DNA of 64,000 bases, taken from NCBI RefSeq assembly GCF_026342435.1, contig NZ_JAPEMT010000002.1:992001-1056000 (forward strand), in the 5' to 3' direction. Positions 58,801-64,000 of this stretch are shown piece after piece. Numbering within the stretch: position 1 is the first letter of the stretch; every line of letters starts with the position of its first letter. Source of the stretch: Streptomyces sp. NBC_00237. Its GTDB lineage: Bacteria > Actinomycetota > Actinomycetes > Streptomycetales > Streptomycetaceae. The translations under genes and the position numbers were made by a program. Below the pieces are notes generated by a model. That model saw nothing but the letters and a program-made list of their open reading frames with translations. It did not search any database and had not been told where the DNA came from.

Positions 58801-59705
58801 GCCTGGTTCCGTTCTGGTTCCCGGTCGGACGTCACGGGTGTCTTCCCGGCCAGGGGGCCGAGCTGCGTCACCGCCCTTACGTGCCAGGGGGGTTGGGCCC
58901 CGAGCAGTGCGCGCAGGACGGCGTCCGAGTGCACCGCCGCTACCGTCAGCGTCGTGGAGCCGTCGGCTTCGGGCGCGACGGCCGGTGCACCGGGCAGCCC
59001 CGCCGGGAGGCCCGCCCCCTGGGGCCCGACCGCGAGAATACGTACCCGAGGACCGGAATCCCGAGGACAGGAATCCGCCTCCCCCGCGCGGGAGTTGGCG
59101 GGTCGCACCCCGAGCCCCGTCACCTCGTACGCCGCACCCACGGTCCCTGCCAGCCGACGCGGGTCGTGGTCGACGAAGGCCACCGTCGCCCCGGCGGCCA
59201 CCCGCTCCGCGACGGCCCGGTCCAGCTCGCCCCTGGCCGCCTCGTCGAGGCCCGTCCACGCCTCGTCGAGCACCAGCAACTCCGGTGCGGCCACGAGTGC
59301 TTGGGCGACGGCGACCTTCTGGGCGGTGCCCTTGGAGAGTTCGGCGACGGGGGTACGGGCATGACCGCCCGCACCGAAGCGCTCCAGCCAGGCCAGTGCC
59401 GCGTCACGTGCCTCCGTCCGGCCCAGGCCGTGGATGCGGCCGAGGTGGACGAGGTAGCCGACAGCGGTCAGCGGCAGGCCGCCGGGGAAGCGTTCGGGCA
59501 CGTACGCGACACGGCGCGGGCGACCCTCGACGCGCCCCTCGGTGGGTGCGTCGATACCGGCCAGCACTCTCAACAGGGTTGACTTGCCTGTGCCGTTGAC
59601 ACCCTGGAAGCGGACCAGGGAGCCGGGGCGCAGTTCCAGGTCGACGCCCCGCAGGACCCAGTCCCCGCGCAGCCCGTAGCGACGCCCCACCCGCAGAAGT
59701 CTCAC
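58797..59705 (-). CDS. ABC transporter ATP-binding protein
   Basis: A 302-residue ATPase. Walker A is FQGVNGTGKSTLLRVLAG. The signature is modified to VAELSKGTAQKVAVAQAL (usually LSGGQ). Walker B is LLVLDEAWTGLDEAARGEL, and the H-loop AFVDHDPRRL. The C-terminal 90 residues are an extra domain with LAVGPQGAGLPAGLPGAPAV, not part of the ATPase core. It is coupled to the permease gene and preceded by the AIM24 gene with an 11-bp gap. Confidence 0.9.
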   Translation of the reverse strand: MRLLRVGRRYGLRGDWVLRGVDLELRPGSLVRFQGVNGTGKSTLLRVLAGIDAPTEGRVEGRPRRVAYVPERFPGGLPLTAVGYLVHLGRIHGLGRTEARDAALAWLERFGAGGHARTPVAELSKGTAQKVAVAQALVAAPELLVLDEAWTGLDEAARGELDRAVAERVAAGATVAFVDHDPRRLAGTVGAAYEVTGLGVRPANSRAGEADSCPRDSGPRVRILAVGPQGAGLPAGLPGAPAVAPEADGSTTLTVAAVHSDAVLRALLGAQPPWHVRAVTQLGPLAGKTPVTSDREPERNQA

Positions 59706-59716
59706 CGGTGCGCGGC

Positions 59717-60394
59717 TCAGTTCGCGGTGGGCTTCGTCTGGGTCAACTCGCTGGGCCGTACGATCACGAAGCCCTCGCCCTGGAGCACCAGTTGCACGGC
59801 CTCCCCCGAGCCGCCCCGGATCATCGACCCGACCGACTGCGAGCGGTGCAGCGAGGTGTTGAGCTGGGCGCTCCAGCCGACCACGGCGTCCGTGTCGACG
59901 TACACCGGCATGTTCCCGGTGACGGGGATGACGATGGGGTTGCCGTCGCAGACCACGGCGAGCCTGCCGTAACCGGTGAAGAGGCTGTTGAAGAGGCCGC
60001 CGCCGGTCATTCCGGCACCCTTCACCATCTTGATCTCGTACGACAGGGTGGCGTCGAAGCAGAGCACGTTGCGACCGTTGACGGTGAGGGCGTCACCTTG
60101 GTCCAGGTCGACGATGAAGCAGTTCTGCGCCTCGTGCGCGAACCACGCCTCGCCCTGGCCGCGCACGGCCATCAGCGGCAGGCCCTCGCCGGTCACGGCA
60201 CGCTTGAGCATGCCGCCGATGCCCTGGCCCTTGCGCTCGAACTGGAGGTTTCCCCGGTAGGCGATCATCGCGCCCTGGCGGGCGTGCATCTCGCCGTTGA
60301 CCACGTACTTCACCGATTTGGCGTTCTGCAGGGTCATGCCGGGGGCGGTCGCCGGCTGGGCCATGTTCTCGGAGGCGAAAATGTCACTCTTCAT
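59717..60394 (-). CDS. AIM24 family protein
   Basis: A 225-residue beta-rich protein of the AIM24/TIGR00266-like family. KYVVNGEMHARQGAMIAYRGNLQFERKG, then GEGLPLMAVRGQGEAWFAHEAQN, and FNSLFTGYGRLAVVCDGNPIVIP. The second ATG (MKSDIFASE, 60394) is favoured because GAGG lies 9 bp before it. The family's function in bacteria is not established; mitochondrial AIM24 is a membrane-organisation protein. It heads a possible operon with the ABC pair. Confidence 0.85.
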   Translation of the reverse strand: MKSDIFASENMAQPATAPGMTLQNAKSVKYVVNGEMHARQGAMIAYRGNLQFERKGQGIGGMLKRAVTGEGLPLMAVRGQGEAWFAHEAQNCFIVDLDQGDALTVNGRNVLCFDATLSYEIKMVKGAGMTGGGLFNSLFTGYGRLAVVCDGNPIVIPVTGNMPVYVDTDAVVGWSAQLNTSLHRSQSVGSMIRGGSGEAVQLVLQGEGFVIVRPSELTQTKPTAN

Positions 60395-60466
60395 GTCGGT
60401 CATCCTCGCGCGCCGGGTTTTGGTCCCACAAGGAGCTCCACATCACGCCCTGGCAAACTTGGCGGA

Positions 60467-61264
60467 ATGAGCAGCAACGACATCACCTCCCCGCAGGACG
60501 ATGGCATCCCCTCCCGGCAGGACGACGACAGCCCGTCCCGGCAGGACGCGCCCCCCGGGGCACAGCCCGCTTCCGCCGACGTGCAGTCCGTGTCCGCCGG
60601 GCGCGACGCCGCGCCCCAGTTCGTCCTTCCGCTGGTGGTGCACATCGAGAAGTCGGACCCCCCGGCCCGTACGGACGCACTGGAGACGGCGGCGCGGGCG
60701 GTGCTGACGATCCTGTCCGACCCCCGCTCCGCGGGTGAGGGCGAGTGGGCGCAGGTGATGCGCGACTGGCAGGACGCCCGCATCCGCAAGGTGGTGCGGC
60801 GGGCGCGCGGCGGGGAGTGGCGCAAGGCGTCGGCGCTGCCGGGGATCACGGTCACGGGCAAGGCCGCCGAGGTGCGGGTCTTCCCGCCGGTCCCCCTCGA
60901 CGGCTGGCCCAAGGAGCTGGCGAAGCTCCAGGTGTCGGGCACCGACCTGGACGACCCGCAGGAGCCGGACGCCCCGGACCCGGGCGTCGCGGTGCTGTGG
61001 ACGAGCCCGGACCTGGACATGTCGGCGGGCAAGGCGATGGCCCAGGCCGGGCACGGTGCGCAGCTCGCCTGGTGGGACCTCTCCGACGCGGACCGCGCGA
61101 CGTGGCGCGACGCGGGCTTCCCGCTGTCCGTACGGACGGCTTCGCCGGAAAGGTGGCGGGAGCTGACCGGCGCGGGGCTGCCGGTGGTCCGGGACGCGGG
61201 TTTCACGGAGATCGCCCCGGGGTCCGAGACGGTGATCGCGGACCATCCGGCACTCAGGGCCTGA
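60467..61264 (+). CDS. Peptidyl-tRNA hydrolase PTH2-fold protein
   Basis: A 265-residue protein. The C-terminal domain has the PTH2 signature DMSAGKAMAQAGHGAQLAWW and VVRDAGFTEIAPGSETVIADHP. PTH2 enzymes are normally about 120 residues and archaeal/eukaryotic. Here a 140-residue N-terminal part (EKSDPPARTDALETAARAVLT) is added, preceded by three copies of an SRQDD-type repeat. Actinobacteria usually rely on bacterial Pth, so this is an additional hydrolase of uncertain substrate. Confidence 0.8.
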   Translation: MSSNDITSPQDDGIPSRQDDDSPSRQDAPPGAQPASADVQSVSAGRDAAPQFVLPLVVHIEKSDPPARTDALETAARAVLTILSDPRSAGEGEWAQVMRDWQDARIRKVVRRARGGEWRKASALPGITVTGKAAEVRVFPPVPLDGWPKELAKLQVSGTDLDDPQEPDAPDPGVAVLWTSPDLDMSAGKAMAQAGHGAQLAWWDLSDADRATWRDAGFPLSVRTASPERWRELTGAGLPVVRDAGFTEIAPGSETVIADHPALRA

Positions 61265-61267
61265 GGC

Positions 61268-62326
61268 TCAGGCCGGGTCGCGGGCCCACTGGGCGGCCAG
61301 GACCGTGCCCTCCTGGAAGTCGCGGCGGGGCAGGCGCAGGCCGAGTGATGCCTCCAGGGCGTGGAAGAAGAGCTGGTGGCTGCCGAGTTCGGGGTGGTCG
61401 AGTTCGGCGCGGCGCAGGGCGCGGTTGAGGAAGTCGAGCTCGCCGGCGTGGCGGAAGAGGGCCTGCCCCGGCTCGTACCAGGACACTTCCAGCGCCATGT
61501 CCAGGCCGTCGTCGACGGGGCGGCCGTCGCGCTGGTGGGCGAAGGTGTAGATGGCCTTCCCCATGCACGCGCTCAGGTGCACCGACTCGGTGCAGTGCGG
61601 CCACGGCTCCGGGTCGGGGCGGGTGCGGGGCGGCGTGTCGTGCTGGAACACGAAGGCCCAGTCACCGGCCTGCCCGAAGCAGAAGGTCTCCCAGCCCTGA
61701 GCGGCGTCCCAGGGGCAGGTTTCCTTGCCGGTGAGGGTGCGCAGCTCCGCCAGGCGCATGCCGCGCGCGACCTGCTCCGGGTCCGCGCCGAGGCGCAGGG
61801 CCAGCCGCGCGGCGTCGATACCTTCGCCCCGGTAGAAGTTCAGCTCGGTGTACGGGGCCTGGTCCCGCCAGGGTCCGGCGGCCCAGGCGAAGCCCTCCAG
61901 GGGATCGCACGTGCACGGTTCGAGGGGCTTGGGGCCGTCCGGGCCCCCTTCGCGGAACCACTGGCCCCAGGCAGGGGCGATACGGTCCATCAGCTCGGCC
62001 CGCACGGCCACGAGGCCGGGACCGCGCGGGCCGGACGCCTGTCGCTCGACGAGCGTGCGCACCGCGTACTCCGCGGCGAAGTACAGGGCCCGGCCGAGGT
62101 CCCGGGTGGCGAAGGATTCGCCGAAGGAGCCGTCGACTCCGCGGACCGTGCCGTCCGGGTCGACCACCAGCAGGAGGGCCTCCGCCAGCTCCTCCTCGTG
62201 CTCCTCGTAGTAGTCGGGCTCCGTGGTGGTCTTCGGCAGCATCGACTCGTCGAGCAGGTCGCAGCGGGCGGCCAGTTCCCGCCAGGCCCGGTGGAGTACG
62301 TCCTCAGTGATCAACATGGGCGTCAT
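61268..62326 (-). CDS. Conserved hypothetical cytoplasmic protein
   Basis: A 352-residue acidic protein without signal or membrane segments. Notable segments: EPDYYEEHEEELAEALLLVV, GLRLGADPEQVARGMRL-type helices, CPWDAAQGWETFCFGQAGDW, AFVFQHDTPP and ELGSHQLFFHALEASLGLRL at the end. The Trp-rich DWAFVFQ segment resembles immunity or SMI1-like actinobacterial DUF proteins, but I cannot assign a family. The start is uncertain between 62326 and 62317. It is convergent with the PTH2 gene, 3 bp apart. Confidence 0.7.
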   Translation of the reverse strand: MTPMLITEDVLHRAWRELAARCDLLDESMLPKTTTEPDYYEEHEEELAEALLLVVDPDGTVRGVDGSFGESFATRDLGRALYFAAEYAVRTLVERQASGPRGPGLVAVRAELMDRIAPAWGQWFREGGPDGPKPLEPCTCDPLEGFAWAAGPWRDQAPYTELNFYRGEGIDAARLALRLGADPEQVARGMRLAELRTLTGKETCPWDAAQGWETFCFGQAGDWAFVFQHDTPPRTRPDPEPWPHCTESVHLSACMGKAIYTFAHQRDGRPVDDGLDMALEVSWYEPGQALFRHAGELDFLNRALRRAELDHPELGSHQLFFHALEASLGLRLPRRDFQEGTVLAAQWARDPA

Positions 62327-62509
62327 GATGGGCGACGGCACTGACAACGCGCCCGGCCCGCCCCCCGCGCCGCGCTCCCCTGAACATGTCGCGTGCCTCA
62401 CACGTACCCATGAATGACGCCAAGTGCCTGAAGGATCAAGGTACTTGCCGGTTGATTCGATCGCGTACCGCAGCACCAGCACCACGCACCGCATCCGGGA
62501 GACCCGACC

Positions 62510-63298
62510 ATGCCCCCCGTCCTCCTCACCCTGTTGCGCCGGATCAACGGCACCGCGCTCATCGTCACCGCCCTGATCGCCACGCTCGCCGCACTCGCCT
62601 TTCCCGTCTGGTCGTACGCGGACCGCTCCGGCACCGGCCAGGCCAACCTCGCGGCGTCGACCGTGCCCACCAAGTGGGGGCCCCTGTCGGCCGCCGACCG
62701 GGACCTCCTGGTGAAGGTGCGCCTCGCCGGACTGTGGGAGCTCCCGGCCGGGCAGCAGGCCATCGAGCGCGCGCCCAGCCAGTCCGTCAAGGCGGCCGGG
62801 GACCACCTCGTCGTCGGGCACACCGACCTGGACGCGCGCGCCCGTTCGGCGGCCTCCCAGCTCGGGGTGGAGCTCCCGAACCAGCCCACCCCCGAACAGC
62901 AGGGCTGGCTGAGGGAGTTGACGGCCTCCACCGGGACGACGTACGAACGCCTCTTCGCGAACCTCCTCCGTCGCGCCCACGGCAAGGTCTTCGCCGTCAT
63001 CGCCCAGGTCCGCAACTCCACCCGCAACGCGCTCATCCGGCAGCTCGCCGACGCCTCCAACCAGACCGTCCTGGACCACATCACCATGCTGGAGGCGACC
63101 GGTCTCGTCGACTTCGACGCCATCGCCAACGAGGCCGCGGGCAACGCCACCGCCAGCCCCACCGGTCCTCCCCCGCCGGTGCCCGGAGCACCCGTCCCAG
63201 CCCCCGAACCGGCCTCGCCGACCGGTACCCAGACCTTCACCTCGCTGCCGTCCGCGCCGACGGTCGGCGACATCGGGAGCCCGGCGGCCCGGTCGTAG
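62510..63298 (+). CDS. DUF4142 ferritin-like secreted or anchored protein
   Basis: A 262-residue protein. The N-terminal hydrophobic segment NGTALIVTALIATLAALAFPVW is a signal or anchor. The DUF4142 ferritin-like helical domain (about 55-210) has LSAADRDLLVKVRLAGLWELPAGQQAIERA and a central GDHLVVGHTDLDARARSAASQLGV. A Pro-rich C-terminal tail (PPPPVPGAPVPAPEP) follows. Family members are extracytoplasmic and of unclear function. It precedes the DUF692 gene by 149 bp in the same direction. Confidence 0.85.
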   Translation: MPPVLLTLLRRINGTALIVTALIATLAALAFPVWSYADRSGTGQANLAASTVPTKWGPLSAADRDLLVKVRLAGLWELPAGQQAIERAPSQSVKAAGDHLVVGHTDLDARARSAASQLGVELPNQPTPEQQGWLRELTASTGTTYERLFANLLRRAHGKVFAVIAQVRNSTRNALIRQLADASNQTVLDHITMLEATGLVDFDAIANEAAGNATASPTGPPPPVPGAPVPAPEPASPTGTQTFTSLPSAPTVGDIGSPAARS

Positions 63299-63447
63299 TC
63301 CACACGGGGCCCCACGGGCCCCACAGGCCCTCACGGGCCCCCACCGGGCCCGGAACCTCAAATCAACCTCTGAACGTCCCCCCTCGTGGATTCAGCACGG
63401 CCTGACGGGGCCATGACCCCTGCACGGCACGTACCGAGGGGGACCAC

Positions 63448-64000
63448 ATGCAACGCGAGGACCAGGGAACCGGGCAGGGGATCCGGCAGAAGATCCGGCA
63501 CGAGACGCCACCGGCGATTCAGCTCGGCGTCGGCATCGGCTGGCGGCCCGAGATCGCCGACACGATCGAGGCGCTGCCCGGCATCGACTGGGTGGAGGTG
63601 GTCGCGGAGAACATCTGCCCCGGCCATCTCCCCGACTCCCTCCTGCGGTTGCGCGCCCGTGGCACGAAGGTCGTCCCGCACGGCGTCTCGCTGGGCATCG
63701 GCGGCGCGGACCGGCCCGACCCGGTCAGCCTGGCGTCCCTGGCCGCGCGCGCCGAGGCGCTGGGCGCGCCGCTGATCACCGAGCACATCGCGTTCGTCCG
63801 GGCGGGCGGGGCCCTGACCGCGTCCCGCGCCCTGGAGGCCGGGCACCTGCTGCCGGTGCCGCGCACCCGGGACGCGCTGCGGGTGCTGTGCGAGAACGTG
63901 CGGATCGCCCAGGACCAGCTGCCCGTGCCGCTGGCCCTGGAGAACATCGCGGCGCTGTTCTCGTGGCCGGGCGAGGAACTGACGGAGGGGCAGTTCCTCG
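63448..64000 (+). CDS. DUF692 (MNIO-type) protein, 3' end beyond window
   Basis: At least 184 codons. IQLGVGIGWRPEIADTIEAL, IDWVEVVAENICPG, and LITEHIAFVRAGG match the N-terminal half of the DUF692 TIM barrel (MbnB/TglH superfamily), which binds two or three non-haem irons. The His in VPHGVSLGIGG and in TEHIAF, and the Glu in WVEVVAEN, would be metal ligands. ATG 63448 follows GAGGGGGA. The gene runs off the window, so neither its end nor a possible substrate or partner can be seen. Confidence 0.87.
   Translation, partial: MQREDQGTGQGIRQKIRHETPPAIQLGVGIGWRPEIADTIEALPGIDWVEVVAENICPGHLPDSLLRLRARGTKVVPHGVSLGIGGADRPDPVSLASLAARAEALGAPLITEHIAFVRAGGALTASRALEAGHLLPVPRTRDALRVLCENVRIAQDQLPVPLALENIAALFSWPGEELTEGQFL

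Noticed and set aside
1..64000. tRNA, rRNA, insertion sequences, phage or att sites
   Set aside because: No tRNA-like cloverleaf, rRNA segment, transposase, integrase or flanking att repeat was recognised by reading. A tRNA scan was not possible here.

Overview
The window is chromosomal DNA from a Streptomyces or a very close actinobacterial relative. It is very GC-rich, codons strongly prefer G or C in the third position, GTG (and at least one TTG) starts follow GGAG-type ribosome sites, and the protein families and dispersed intergenic repeats are typical of that genus. No rRNA, tRNA, CRISPR array, insertion sequence or phage gene was seen.

Layout. 1-3822: end of a GH38 alpha-mannosidase, a P-loop small-molecule kinase and a small secreted protein. 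3923-14896: a catabolic block. A glutamine-synthetase-like gamma-glutamyl ligase and a cytochrome P450 run leftward. A ferredoxin, ferredoxin reductase and acetoacetate-decarboxylase-like protein run rightward. Then come HpaE-, HpaD- and HpaG-like homoprotocatechuate meta-cleavage genes, an APC permease and a MarR regulator. 14950-18582: a FAD aromatic hydroxylase, a 6PGDH-like oxidoreductase and ArsR and TetR regulators. 18792-25591: an indigoidine-synthetase-type NRPS (A-Ox-T-TE), a PptA-like tautomerase, a maleate-isomerase-like protein and an MFS exporter. 25726-28203: an MFS remnant, then PuuD- and PuuC-like genes. 28507-38164: an orphan GAP1 protein, a giant secreted DUF11/DUF5979 protein and a lamin-tail protein. 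38221-44467: a frameshifted gene, then a full 5-oxoproline salvage module (GntR, PxpABC, DUF969/DUF979 transporter, Pcp). 44568-48635: a compact RiPP cluster (40-residue precursor candidate, radical SAM C-methyltransferase, DUF5825, MFS). 48646-64000: mostly housekeeping genes (MsrB, MurC, pyrimidine reductase, ZapE, OsmC, PhoX, PPK2, GNAT, deacetylase, ABC pair, AIM24, PTH2, DUF4142), ending inside a DUF692 (MNIO) gene.

Two systems stand out. (1) The RiPP cluster at 44.5-48.6 kb: a tiny unannotated-size gene with a strong RBS, followed by a perfect hairpin and then a class B (B12) radical SAM enzyme. (2) A probable MarR regulon. A 14-bp inverted motif (RTTTGANNYCRAAM) occurs before marR, in the GS/ferredoxin divergent promoter and before the PuuC-PuuD pair 21 kb away. 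This suggests one gamma-glutamylation pathway for amines in which a P450 may replace the usual PuuB oxidase, possibly feeding a phenolic product into meta-cleavage. Functions are inferred from motifs and remembered family sequences; no database search was run.
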